Shown here: piece by piece, positions 42,582 to 52,500 of the stretch
Numbering within the stretch: the first letter of the stretch is position 1
How the letters are laid out: each line of letters begins with the position of its first letter
Origin: a bacterium
Lineage (GTDB): Bacteria; Zhuqueibacterota; Zhuqueibacteria; Zhuqueibacterales; Geothermadaptataceae
DNA length: 60,564 nt
Direction of reading: 5' to 3'
Assembly (NCBI GenBank): GCA_024275575.1
Contig: JAJRYV010000130.1
Span: 1-60,564 of the forward strand
The notes under the pieces: generated by a model
Seen by the model: only the letters and a program-made list of their open reading frames with translations
The model's database searches: none
Told to the model about the DNA's origin: nothing
Translations under genes and position numbers: made by a program

Positions 42582-42844
42582 TTATGCAGCTTTGAACTTG
42601 TAATTTTTTGAAAATGGGAGCCCCTGCCAGTAGTAAATGCGGTCACATCACTCGTAACAGAAAAATTCATTAAAATAATGGATGATCTTGGGCTCCAGCC
42701 GTGCGATGATCATTTGTTTATCAACGGGTTTAATGAGTCCGTTGCAGGCTGTACAACGGTGAAATGGAACGATCTCTCCATGCATATCAAATTGTTGAGC
42801 GCTTCATAAAAATGAAAGCGGGCGCTGTGTTCCCTCTCATTCAT
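42582..42844 (-). pseudogene. remnant of a Mut7-C RNase-domain protein with internal deletion
   Basis: Minus strand. The start (ATG at 42842-42844) reads MNEREHSARFHFYEALNNL, like the ubiquitin-like N-terminus of Mut7-C proteins (xxRFYxELNDFL). A different frame then reads QFDMHGEIVPFHRCTACNG, LIKPVDKQMIIARLEPKI and NEFFCYE, stop (TGA), CDRIYYWQGLPFSKNYK, matching the C-terminal zinc region RCxxCNxxLxPVxK...EFxxCxxCxRIYWxGSH. The whole PIN-like middle is missing. Frame change, deletion and internal TGA indicate a dead gene. It starts four bases beyond the sirtuin stop. Confidence 0.7.
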
Positions 42845-42848
42845 CGGA

Positions 42849-43610
42849 TCATCGTAAACCCATTTTAACGGCTGCAGGCAGAAAATTAGCCACATCGCCA
42901 TCGAGACGCAACCTGACTTGCGGCAGGCCGTCGTGGTCTGTCGCGCCGCGGTTGATGATGATGTACGGCACATTTCTTTGCGCAGCAAGCCGCGGTAAAC
43001 TCGCTGCCGGCTGCACCGACAAGGTCGATCCCAGGGCGATAACACAGTCGCATAGCAGTGCGGCGTTGTTGGCTTTTTGCAAATCATCCTGCCGCAGGCT
43101 CTGTCCAAAACTGATGGTCGCCGGTTTTAGAAAACCACCACATTTGGCGCAAACCGGCGGTTCGTTTGTTTTTTTAAAAAACTCGAAATGTGCGTCCGGC
43201 CCGGTAAATTCATGACAGGCCATGCATTCCACCAGCCGGTCGGTGCCGTGAATTTCCACCAGTTTTTCACGGGAATTGCCGGCGAACACATGCAGGCCGT
43301 CGACATTTTGCGTTACCAGCATGAGCAACTTGCCGGCATTTTCAATTTCCGCGATGGTGTGGTGAATGGAGTTGGGCTGCACGGTTTTGTAGTTTTCCCA
43401 GCTTTCGAGTTTAAAATCCCAGTATTCGACGCGGGCGTCATGGGAGTTCATAAAGTCATCGAAATAAACAGGTTGCCGTGTTTTCCACACCCCTTGGGGG
43501 CCGCGGTAATCCGGTATGCCGCTATTGGTGGAAATACCGGCGCCGGTGAAAAAAAGAATTTTTTCTGCATTGCGCAGGTAGTCGTTTAATGCTTTAATCT
43601 GATCAGCCAT
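42849..43610 (-). CDS. SIR2-family NAD-dependent protein deacylase
   Basis: A 253-residue sirtuin. It has the NAD-binding FFTGAGISTNSGIPDYRGPQG, VTQNVDGLH, catalytic His in LVEIHGTDR, two zinc CxxC pairs (CMAC and CAKC), and IALGSTLSVQPAA. It removes acetyl or other acyl groups from lysines, producing nicotinamide and O-acyl-ADP-ribose. The start at 43610 (MADQIKALN) was chosen; the upstream open part comes from a palindromic repeat. No obvious partner genes. Confidence 0.94.
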   Translation of the reverse strand: MADQIKALNDYLRNAEKILFFTGAGISTNSGIPDYRGPQGVWKTRQPVYFDDFMNSHDARVEYWDFKLESWENYKTVQPNSIHHTIAEIENAGKLLMLVTQNVDGLHVFAGNSREKLVEIHGTDRLVECMACHEFTGPDAHFEFFKKTNEPPVCAKCGGFLKPATISFGQSLRQDDLQKANNAALLCDCVIALGSTLSVQPAASLPRLAAQRNVPYIIINRGATDHDGLPQVRLRLDGDVANFLPAAVKMGLR

Positions 43611-43636
43611 GGGGAAAAATGTTTGAATGTGTGAAT

Positions 43637-43660
43637 GTATGAACGTTAGAACGTTCATAC
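43637..43660. repeat. perfect palindrome GTATGAACGTT-AG-AACGTTCATAC
   Basis: Eleven-base arms around AG, within a longer GTTTGAATGTGTGAATGT tract upstream of the sirtuin gene. The AGAACGTT core also appears in the tandem repeat at 2840-2871. Confidence 0.75.
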
Positions 43661-43913
43661 GTTTGGATACCTTTTTCTTGCAAAATGCTATTTAAATAAT
43701 AAATTAGCACATCAGGGGCAAGACGCAAGAGATTATTCAATTTGAATTTTAGCGTGCCGGAACCGGGTTTAATCTCATGCTTTTATTTTGCTATGCACAA
43801 AAATATCAAAAAGGAGATAATCTCGTACATTTTGTTATCGAATTCAATTTTTCCTGTCGCTGTTTCATTCACATTTTCACAAACAAATTTAATTCGAACA
43901 AACAGGCTCACAC

Positions 43914-46280
43914 GTGCGATTTATTATCACTTTAATATTTTTATTTAGCTGCCTGCCACAATTGCAATCCCAACAAAAATCCCGTGTCATTTCCGGCGTC
44001 GTCTTCGATGCTGTTACCGGCGCGCCCGTTGCCGCGGTGAATATTTTCACACAGAAACAGAAAATCGGCACCGCCAGCGAGCTTTCGGGGCGTTTCCTGT
44101 TGCGCATCGCTGATGCAAGGGATGTGCTGCTGGTGCATCACATCGGTTATTTTCAGCAAAAAATCGTTTTGCCGGCTGGTCAGGATTTCCGTGATCTGCG
44201 CCTTCTGCTGAAGCCGAAAACCCTGCTCATGCCGGAGGTCGGCGTGCAGGCGGAACGGGTGGCAAATGAACCGCAGACCTTCAGGCTCAGCGGTCGTTTT
44301 TTGAAAGAAATTCCTGATTTTGCCGGAGAAAGTCTGGCCGCGGTCAAAACCTTTCCCGGCGTCTCCTCCAATAATGAAATGTCCAACCAGTTCAGCGTAC
44401 AGGGCGGCGGCCCCGATGAAAATCTCATCCTGCTGGAAGATATCATCATCAGCCGTTCGCAACGCATCCGCTCCAGCAGCCATGAAAATATCAGTCCCAT
44501 CAATCGTATGCTGTTGCAGGATTTACAGTTTACCGCCGGCGCCTATCCTGCACCCTTTGGTGATCGGTTGAGCTCGGTTCTGGTTACCCGCTACCGCACC
44601 TCGGCAGCGAAAAAACTCAGCGGTGAAGCGGAAATCGGTTTTCTCAATATCAGCGGCATGCTCGCCGGTCAGCCGGATTCCAGTTTCTACTGGGCTGTTG
44701 CCGGACGCTACGCAGACCGCATGATGGTGTTGGGCACGCTGCAAACTGAAGGTGAGCTTTTACCGCGTGCTTTCGATGCGCAGGCGGTGATCAGTTACCG
44801 CCCTTCGTCCAAAAGCGAATTGCTTTTGCTGGCGATCCACGGGGAAAATCAATTTGCCTCGAAACCGGAGTCGTTTATCTCGCAGGCCAATGTCGGTCTG
44901 TTTCTGTTCAATACTTACATCACGGACTATAGCGGTTACGAGGATTTTTCCCGCAAACGCTCCATCGTTTCGGCGATTTTTCGCCGGCAGATTTCGCCGC
45001 GCTGGCATTTAAAACAAAGCCTGTCGCTGATCAAATCGACGGAAAGGGAAGATGTCAATAAAACGTTTGCCACCTCGGTTTTTTTAGTGCTGCCGACTCT
45101 TGGTTATGCCGAAGAACCGAAACAGATCAACGATGGACGCATACGCCGCCTCGATATTTTGCAGCAAAACAGCCTGCAAACACGGACGCAATTAATCTGG
45201 CAAATGCATGACAGCCTCGCTGTGCAAGGTGGTGTAGAATTTAGCCGCGACCGCTACCGGGATGATCTCGATGAGCTCGAACAGGAAAGTGCCGCCCGTT
45301 TCCCCGGCATATTGGCGATCTCCGGTTACCGCTATGCTTTCTCCTCGAGTTCGGAGATCAAAACGCGCACACTTGCCGGTTTTACCAACCTGCGTCTGAC
45401 AACCGGCATCGTGAATATCGAAACAGGGTTGCGCCTGAGCCATTATCAACCAGCAGGGGAATTGCTCATCAAACCGCGCCTCGGTGTGACTATTTCGCCT
45501 TCGAGCCTGACGAAAGTACGACTGGCATATGGGCAATTCTCCCAGCCTCCGGCCTATCTCGAAAGGCGAACCACAGGTAATCGTATTTTACAGAATGTGC
45601 CGGCCCAGCGGGCAAGCCATTTGGTCGCCGGGGTGCAGCATTTTTCCCGCAGTGGCGCTGAATATCAGTTGCAGGTGTTTTATAAAAAGCTACCCAATAT
45701 GATTCCTTACAAAACCGATGATCTATTTGTACGTTACGAACCTGAACTTAAAGCGAATGCGAGAATTTACGGTGCCAGCGCTTACTGGAAGGGACAGGTG
45801 ACGCAGGATATGACGAGCTGGTTTAGCTATACTTATCTCTTCGGCGAGCAGGATATCAGCGGCGAGGGCAGGTCGCGTTTGCCGTTCGACCAGCGGCATG
45901 CGTTCTCCTGCGTTATTCAGGATAATATGCCGCGTTTTCCGAACTCAAAAGTACATCTGCGTTTTTTATTCGGCAGCGGTTATCCTTATACATTTGAGGG
46001 GATTTTATATAATCCGCTTACCGGGCGGAAAGAGAAAATGAGCGGCAAGCGCAATGCCTTGCGCCTGCCGTTTTACCGCCGTATTGATATGGGTTACAGT
46101 TATGATTTCGAACTGCCGCAGCAGCGCAGCCTACGCCTGAGTTTTGACTTGTTCAATATTTTTGACTTTCGCAACATCCTCGGTTACGGTCTGATCTCCA
46201 ACAGCCTCGGTCATACGGAAATTTTCCGTTATAATTTGAGCCGGCGATTTTACAGTGCCAAGGTGAATATTGTGTTTTGA
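43914..46280 (+). CDS. TonB-dependent outer-membrane receptor
   Basis: A 788-residue receptor starting at GTG (43914). The signal peptide (FIITLIFLFSCLPQLQS) is followed by a carboxypeptidase-regulatory-like domain (about residues 25-105: SGVVFDAVTGAPVAAVNIF), a plug (about 130-225, with SVQGGGPDENLILLEDI), and a 22-strand-type barrel ending RRFYSAKVNIVF with a terminal Phe. The N-terminal domain is the usual one in FCB-group receptors. No SusD partner is encoded beside it, so this is not a SusCD pair; the ligand is unknown. Confidence 0.92.
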   Translation: MRFIITLIFLFSCLPQLQSQQKSRVISGVVFDAVTGAPVAAVNIFTQKQKIGTASELSGRFLLRIADARDVLLVHHIGYFQQKIVLPAGQDFRDLRLLLKPKTLLMPEVGVQAERVANEPQTFRLSGRFLKEIPDFAGESLAAVKTFPGVSSNNEMSNQFSVQGGGPDENLILLEDIIISRSQRIRSSSHENISPINRMLLQDLQFTAGAYPAPFGDRLSSVLVTRYRTSAAKKLSGEAEIGFLNISGMLAGQPDSSFYWAVAGRYADRMMVLGTLQTEGELLPRAFDAQAVISYRPSSKSELLLLAIHGENQFASKPESFISQANVGLFLFNTYITDYSGYEDFSRKRSIVSAIFRRQISPRWHLKQSLSLIKSTEREDVNKTFATSVFLVLPTLGYAEEPKQINDGRIRRLDILQQNSLQTRTQLIWQMHDSLAVQGGVEFSRDRYRDDLDELEQESAARFPGILAISGYRYAFSSSSEIKTRTLAGFTNLRLTTGIVNIETGLRLSHYQPAGELLIKPRLGVTISPSSLTKVRLAYGQFSQPPAYLERRTTGNRILQNVPAQRASHLVAGVQHFSRSGAEYQLQVFYKKLPNMIPYKTDDLFVRYEPELKANARIYGASAYWKGQVTQDMTSWFSYTYLFGEQDISGEGRSRLPFDQRHAFSCVIQDNMPRFPNSKVHLRFLFGSGYPYTFEGILYNPLTGRKEKMSGKRNALRLPFYRRIDMGYSYDFELPQQRSLRLSFDLFNIFDFRNILGYGLISNSLGHTEIFRYNLSRRFYSAKVNIVF

Positions 46281-46583
46281 TGGGGAAATTCCCACCGGTT
46301 TCATGCTGCCGGACTATCAGTGCAATGTTATCTGAAAGCGTTTGAATAAGAATGCTTTCAGATTGAAAAACCCCGCAGGGACGACCGAACAAAACCCGGT
46401 GATCGATCGCTGGAAAACATATTTGATGATCAACGATCATGTGCTCTTTTTTCAATCGTCCCTGGCAGGGTGTGATATTGTGTGGATTTGTTACCCATCG
46501 ATAAATCGGTGAGCTCGTTTAGCCTCACTCTCGATAGATAGAGCAAAAGCGTGTAGATAAACCTGCCAGGTTTTAAATTTTTC
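46281..46583. other. intergenic region with hairpins
   Basis: Contains a perfect 10-base hairpin ATCTGAAAGC/GCTTTCAGAT (46330-46339 and 46354-46363), a separated pair CAGGGACGA (about 46376) and TCGTCCCTG (about 46456), and a half copy of the CCTGCCAGG repeat at 46563. No gene is seen. Confidence 0.5.
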
Positions 46584-48710
46584 CTATCTCAAAAGCAGCA
46601 TTTTCTTCACAGCAGAGAATTTGCCGGTTTCGAGGCGATACATGTACATGCCGGAAGGCAGGATATTGCCATCGTTATCGCGGCCATTCCATATCAACGT
46701 ATAATTGCCGGCGGCCTGGGTCGCATCGACAAGGGAGCGAACTTCCGCACCCAGTAAAGAGAAGATGCGCAGGGTCACACGGCTTTTTGCCGCTAAGTTA
46801 TAGGCGATTGTCGTTTCGGGGTTAAACGGATTGGGGTAGTTTTGCTGCAGGGCAAAACCAGAGGGTATGATGTTTTCCAAAGTTTCCACTGCAGTGGACA
46901 TCACCTGGTTGCGAAAAACACCTTCACCTGTTGAGCCTGCAAAGGCCTGACCATTCGCTTTTATCAGCAGCGCTTTGACAGGAACACTTTCCAATCCATC
47001 ATTTATCAGTGTCCAGTTATCGCCATTATCCCTGGAAAATACGATGCCGCTCGTCGTGGCAGCCATGAGGTCACCGGAACCAGACAGCGTCATTGTGTAA
47101 ATAAATAGCGATGGCAGGTCCTGATTGATTTCCTGCCAGTTTTCTCCATCATCAGTCGATCGGAAGATGCCGCCCCCCCAGGTCGCGGCGAAGATGTTGC
47201 CGCCGGCGTCGATCACCATTGATTTAACTAATAATTTTGTCAGTCCGTTATTGACTTCAGTCCAGGCCGTATCATTTTCAGCTATTCTGAAAATGCCGCC
47301 ATTCCATGTTCCGGTAAAAACAACATCGTTAGAATTTACCACAAGCGCACGGACATTTTTATTGGTTAAGCCGTTTGTTGTCATCGCCTGCCAGTTGTCG
47401 CCATCATTTTCAGAGCGATAGACGCCTTTGCTTAAGACACCTGCAAAAACCGAGTTTTCCGTAGCCGCAAGCGCCATGATAGAACCGGACGCCAAACCAT
47501 TCTTTACTTTTGTCCACGTACTGCCTTTGTCTTCAGAACGGAAAATACCTTCTGAGCCGGATACTCCGGCAAATACAAAACCTTTGGAATCGAGAGTCAT
47601 TGCGGGGATGGAAAATGCGGTCAAACCGGTATTTACATCTTGCCAGGTGGCGCCGTCATCCTGAGTGCGGGAAATGCCGTTACTTTCTGTACCCGCGAGA
47701 ATGGTTCCATCCTCAAAACCGACGAGAGCGCTCACCCGCGAAACTTTGAAACCCTCGACCTGATAGGTCCAACTGGCTCCGCCATCAACAGAACGAAAGA
47801 TACCGGCGTCCGTTGCTAAAAACTCATGACCCGCCTGGTTGATTGCCATTCTCCAGGTTCTCGGTGAGTTTACGCCGTTGTCTAATATTGTCCAGCTTCC
47901 ATCCGCGGCCTCATATTTATAGGCGCCATGCAGGGCTGTGGCATAGAGTTCATCGTTGCTTGAGACGTAAACTGAGGTGATAAACCCAAGAGTCAGGGTA
48001 TTGTTCTTAAGCTCGACCCAGGTCGTATCGCCACTTGCCAGCTTAAAGACACCGCGGCCGGTCCCGGCAAACACATCACCGGCGCTGTTCGTTTGCAGTG
48101 ATGTACACGGCCGGTTATTAAAGCCGTCTGAAAGAGGCGCCCACAGACTATCTCCAGCCGCGAGGCGAAAGACGCCGGTTGTGAAAGTGCCGGCATACAG
48201 GTCGCCATCCTTGTTGATGGTTACGGCGAATATTCTTAAATCCGTCAATCCGTTGCTCAGTTTATCCCAGTTGTCGCCATTATCTTCAGAATAAAAAACA
48301 CCTTCGCCATCGGTGCCGAGATAAATTTCACCCGTGGGTTTGATTGCAATGGATTGGACGTTCTGGCGCGTTAAACCGTTTACAACTCGCTGCCAGTTAT
48401 CCCCATTGTCTGTTGAGCGATAAATACCGAGGTTTGTCGCCCCCGCAAAAAGTTCATCTGCAGCGTTTGTGGCAATGCTGGTGACAAAATTCAAACTGCC
48501 TCCATTGCCGGCTTTTTCCCAGCTATCGCCATTATCGCGGGAGCGATAAATTCCGGATAAACTGGCGACAAAAATATCACCAGCAGAATTAATGCCGATC
48601 GTTCTGGCGCCGCCGCCCAAAGGGCCGTTGGTTGCTTCCCAGTTCTGTGCTTGTAAATTTGCAAAACAGATTGCCAATACCCAGAGAATTGCTATCACTA
48701 ACTTTTTCAT
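46584..48710 (-). CDS. secreted BNR-type beta-propeller protein with type IX sorting domain
   Basis: A 708-residue exported protein. The signal peptide MKKLVIAILWVLAICFANLQA precedes about fourteen blades of roughly 40 residues, each with an S-x-D-x-G-x-x-W motif (SRDNGDSWE, STDNGDNWQ, SEDNGDNWD, SEDKGSTWT). The last 80 residues are a type A type IX sorting domain (NYPNPFNPETTIAYNL, ending SAVKKMLLLR). The blade motif is shared by sialidase-like Asp boxes and photosystem-assembly-like propellers; no catalytic residues are evident, so an adhesive or structural surface role is the modest guess. The low divergence between blades suggests recent internal duplication. Confidence 0.9.
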   Translation of the reverse strand: MKKLVIAILWVLAICFANLQAQNWEATNGPLGGGARTIGINSAGDIFVASLSGIYRSRDNGDSWEKAGNGGSLNFVTSIATNAADELFAGATNLGIYRSTDNGDNWQRVVNGLTRQNVQSIAIKPTGEIYLGTDGEGVFYSEDNGDNWDKLSNGLTDLRIFAVTINKDGDLYAGTFTTGVFRLAAGDSLWAPLSDGFNNRPCTSLQTNSAGDVFAGTGRGVFKLASGDTTWVELKNNTLTLGFITSVYVSSNDELYATALHGAYKYEAADGSWTILDNGVNSPRTWRMAINQAGHEFLATDAGIFRSVDGGASWTYQVEGFKVSRVSALVGFEDGTILAGTESNGISRTQDDGATWQDVNTGLTAFSIPAMTLDSKGFVFAGVSGSEGIFRSEDKGSTWTKVKNGLASGSIMALAATENSVFAGVLSKGVYRSENDGDNWQAMTTNGLTNKNVRALVVNSNDVVFTGTWNGGIFRIAENDTAWTEVNNGLTKLLVKSMVIDAGGNIFAATWGGGIFRSTDDGENWQEINQDLPSLFIYTMTLSGSGDLMAATTSGIVFSRDNGDNWTLINDGLESVPVKALLIKANGQAFAGSTGEGVFRNQVMSTAVETLENIIPSGFALQQNYPNPFNPETTIAYNLAAKSRVTLRIFSLLGAEVRSLVDATQAAGNYTLIWNGRDNDGNILPSGMYMYRLETGKFSAVKKMLLLR

Positions 48711-48842
48711 GACCTGACTCCTGTTGTGAAGTGTTTTGATTAATTGTTGAAAACAAAATAAGCAAAATGGGTAGGTCTTGCTTCCTTTGAGGGGACAAAC
48801 TTTTCCTGTGACGGGACAATTGGGGGGGATTGAGGGGGCAAT

Positions 48843-49226
48843 TTACATGTGAATAATATTTCCGCCATATTTGGCGATCGCAGAATCACAAGTCAGCAAA
48901 TGCAGGGGTTCAACCATGCTTTGCGCAATCAGGATACGATCAAATGGATCGCGGTGAATGTCTTCCAATTCTGCTAATTTGAGTGCATGCTCCGGTTTTA
49001 TGGACAGCATTTCAAAACCACTATCGGCAATAGTTTGAATCATGTCCTGCGGCTTTGCTTGTACCTTCAATTTCCCGATCGATATCTTGATGATAATTTC
49101 CCAAATATTAGCAGTGCTGGCATAAACTTCATCGGCGGTTAAAATAATCTGATACGCCTGGTCTGGTAACTTTTCACTTTTCTCAAGACACCAGAGAAGG
49201 AGGTGCGTATCCAGCAGCACCCTCAT
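48843..49226 (-). CDS. PIN-domain toxin (VapC-like)
   Basis: A 127-residue PIN-domain RNase. It starts MRVLLDTHLLLWCLE with the first acidic residue D6, and has the further acidic residues in DIHRDPFDRILIAQS and a final TCDSAIAKYG. In this family these acids bind Mg2+ for cleavage of specific RNAs, often tRNA. Its ATG overlaps the antitoxin stop by four bases, the usual antitoxin-first coupled arrangement. Confidence 0.93.
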   Translation of the reverse strand: MRVLLDTHLLLWCLEKSEKLPDQAYQIILTADEVYASTANIWEIIIKISIGKLKVQAKPQDMIQTIADSGFEMLSIKPEHALKLAELEDIHRDPFDRILIAQSMVEPLHLLTCDSAIAKYGGNIIHM

Positions 49227-49462
49227 CTGCCACGTCCTTCGAAGGCGTCAAGAATTTCTGCCGGCAAGGGAGCGTCAAAATCTTTGCTGATATAGATTTT
49301 CCCTTTCAGTGCACCGAATTTGATTTGTTTTTTGCCATCTATGGGCACAAGTTTCATTTTCGGTTTGCCCGCTTTGGCCACAATAATTTCTTCTCCGGCG
49401 GCCACCTCTTCTGCAAGACGGGAGAGATGGGTTTTGGCTTCATGAATATTGATAGATCGCAT
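49223..49462 (-). CDS. Phd/YefM-type antitoxin
   Basis: A 79-residue antitoxin: MRSINIHEAKTHLSRLAEEVAAGEEIIVAKAGKP is the Phd/YefM DNA-binding dimer fold, and the C-terminal part (ISKDFDAPLPAEILDAFEG) would wrap the PIN toxin. It is translationally coupled to the toxin gene. A 20-bp palindrome just upstream is a likely autoregulatory site. Confidence 0.92.
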   Translation of the reverse strand: MRSINIHEAKTHLSRLAEEVAAGEEIIVAKAGKPKMKLVPIDGKKQIKFGALKGKIYISKDFDAPLPAEILDAFEGRGR

Positions 49463-49483
49463 TTTGACCTCTAAAATTTAATT

Positions 49484-49503
49484 TTAAACTAAACTTAGTT
49501 TAA
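49484..49503. promoter_or_regulatory. probable operator of the toxin-antitoxin pair
   Basis: TTAAACTAA-AC-TTAGTTTAA: nine-base perfect arms with a 2-base spacer, 21 bases upstream of the antitoxin ATG. Antitoxins of this class normally bind palindromes over their own promoter. Confidence 0.65.
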
Positions 49504-49537
49504 TTGATGTAAGATGCAAGCCTTTTTTATTTCTCTG

Positions 49538-52500
49538 CTAACCAATCTCAGACGGAAGCTTGCCAAACTGCTCTTTAAAAGCTCGGGAAAAATAGGGCAG
49601 GCTGTTGAACCCGACCTGAAAGGCAATTTCAGAAACGTTGCCGGCTTTCTTTTCCAGCAACTGTTTCGCCCGTTGCAGGCGCACCGAACGAATAAAATCG
49701 GTGGGCGTTTCTCCGGTGATGGCTTTAATTTTACGGTGTAGCTGGCGCCGCCCGATATGCAAAGCCGAACTCAGGCTTTCGACGCCAAAATCTTCTTCAC
49801 CGAGATTTTCTTCGAGAATATTCATCATCCGGGTTAAAAAGGCTTCTTCAACAGAAGTTGCGGCAATTTCGCGGGGTTTGAGCAAACCTTCTTTCTGAAA
49901 ACGTTTTTGCAGCCTGCGCCGCAACTGGATGAGATTGCGAACGCGGACATGCAGTTCTTTGGAGTTAAAAGGTTTGGTCAGATAATCATCAGCGCCTGTT
50001 TCCAGGCCGGATATTTTATCCTGTTCCCCAGCTTTTGCCGTCAGAAGAATCACCGGAATATGTGAGGTTTTTTCATTCATTTTCAACGCCTCACAGAGCC
50101 GGTAGCCATCGAGCTTCGGCATCATCACATCGCTGATGACCATGTCCGGTATGATCTCCATAGCAGTCTCCACACCTTCGGCGCCATTTTTGGCTTCCAC
50201 AACCCGGTATTCGGCTTCGAGGTGGCTGCGGATGTAGCTGCGCACATCAAGGTGGTCATCGACGATGAGAATGATCGGCACATCATCTTCGGAAGGTTTT
50301 TCCACGGGCGGAGCTGTTAGCGGCTGCTGCTCGATGGGCACGGCTGTATCTTGCTTTTCACCTGCGGCAGGTTGTGCTGCGGCAAGGATTTCTTCCTGCC
50401 TAAAAGACGTAGACCCGGTGGGCAGTTTTACCACAAACTGTGTGCCTTTGCCGGCTTCGCTGCTGACATATATTTCTCCGTGATGCAATTCCACCAACTC
50501 TTTGGTTAAAGCAAGCCCGATACCGGCTCCTTCCTGCTCGCGGGTCGCACTGGCATTGACTTGATAAAACCGTTCGAAAATATTCCCGAGCTTGTCTGCC
50601 TGAATCCCGATTCCGCTATCTTTTACGCTGATTTCAACAAAACCGGAATCGGGATTATTTGCCACGGTGACGTGAATCGCGCCGTTTTGTGAGGTGAATT
50701 TAAAGGCGTTTGAGAGCAAGTTATAAAATATTTTTTCCACTAGATCACGGTCAAAATACAATAAATCTTGCGGGTTTTCGGTGACTTTATAGTGCAAATC
50801 GATTTGTTTTTGTTCAGCGAGTGAGGCAAATGACATGACGACGCCTTTGAGGAACGCCGGCAAATCACCACGGGCTGCCCGCACTTTCAATTTTCCCGAT
50901 TCCAGTCGCGACAGGTCTAAAAGCTGGTTGATGAGCTGTAAAATTCGGCGAGCATGGCGCTGCATCAACCCGAGATTTTTCATCTCTGTACCTGTTTTCG
51001 CCCCGGCTAACATATCTTCCAAAGGGCCGAGAATAAGCGTTAACGGCGTGCGGAACTCGTGAGATATATTGGCAAAAAAACGCGATTTCATATTATTCAG
51101 TTCCTGCAATTTCTCAGCCTGTCCGCGGATAACACGGGTACGCTCTTGCACCAGGGTCTCCAGTTTTCTGGTTTTCTGCTGCAAACGATGCACGCGGATT
51201 TTCACAATGAATCCGATTGCCGCAACGGATAAGAATGTATAAAACAAATAAGCCCACCAGCTTTGATACCACGGCGACAAAATTATAAAAGAGATTTTTC
51301 CTTCCCGGCTTTCATGCCCGTAAATATTTTTCGCCCGAACACGAAAGGTGTATTGGCCGGCAGGAAGACCGGTATAATCCTTTTTGGTTTCGGAAGTCCA
51401 GGGCAGAAAATCCTGATCGTAGCCACCCAACTTGATTTGATATCGGTTGGCAGAAGTTGCATCATAACTGGAAGCCGCATATTCGAAACGCAGCGAATTA
51501 TTCTGGAATGGCAAAACCGATACAATCGCAGGAGCAGTTTCATTCGGAAAATATAAACCGCCCCAGATGAGCGAATCGCCGGGAATGGCGCTGAGCCGGC
51601 GCACGTGGGCGGGAAAATCTTTTGTAGCGGCAGAGGTGAAGCTGGCGTCAAAGCGGTAAATTTCTTCATCGCGCCCCACCAGCCAGACAGCGCCATTTTT
51701 TTCCGGGAAAATATCCATAACAAAATTGACGTCGACTAATCGCTGAAACGGTGTATTCTCCCAGATATAGCGACCGTTTGTAAAAATACCGCGATAGAAG
51801 CGGCTCTTTTTTGCCCCGGCCATGACCCAGATAACGCCACTTTCATCCTGTGCCAGGCGGTTGATGGTCAGCGTGGAATCCGCAAGAAAAATGCCCAGAG
51901 TTGAATCAGGTATGAATTTTTGCCGCGCCATGTTAAAGGAATAAAGCCCATGATAAGTGCCGATTTTCACTTCGCCATCGATGGCATAGGCATAAGCCAT
52001 GCCTTGCGGCAGTCCGTGTTCTCTGACGTATTTTTGCACGGTGGAATTGAGCGGAGATTGTTTATCGACTTTCACCTGCACCAATCCCTGAAAAGCCGTT
52101 CCCAGCCATAAATTTCCATCGCGGCTTGCAGCGATGGTGCGGATATCTTCTGAAATGCCTTCAATTTTCCCGGTCATACGCCAGGCGCCGTTTTTTCGCT
52201 CCAGAACAGTCAGGCCGTTGCGGGCGCCGGCAAAAAGAAGGTCGCGCCCCTGCGGTTGAAAAAAGCAATAAGTCGCAACCGGCAACGCCGCGATGACGGC
52301 GACCTTGTTTTTTTTAACGCTGTAAATAGCCCGGGCAGCGCCCACGATCAATAAATCATTAGTGGAATGCAGCGACCAGACCTGCCCGGCGATACCCGCA
52401 ACCGGTTTGAAAAGTTGTCGAGCTGTGTTATCCTGCATCTGTCCGGAAACCCCGTTCGCTTCCGTGAGATGAAATAAACCACGATTGCTGCCGACAAACA

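Noticed and set aside
42582-42720. Selenoprotein reading of the TGA in the Mut7-C region
   Set aside because: The catalytic middle of the gene is deleted and the frames are broken, so a functional selenoprotein is implausible; no SECIS-like element was identified.
42710-43108. 132-codon minus-strand frame overlapping the sirtuin gene
   Set aside because: Its first part is a shadow of the sirtuin gene; only its end, MNEREHSARFHFYEALNNL, is meaningful and is included in the Mut7-C remnant.
43914-48710. SusCD-type glycan utilisation locus around the TonB receptor
   Set aside because: There is no SusD-like lipoprotein or linked glycan enzymes; the neighbour is a propeller cargo protein on the opposite strand.
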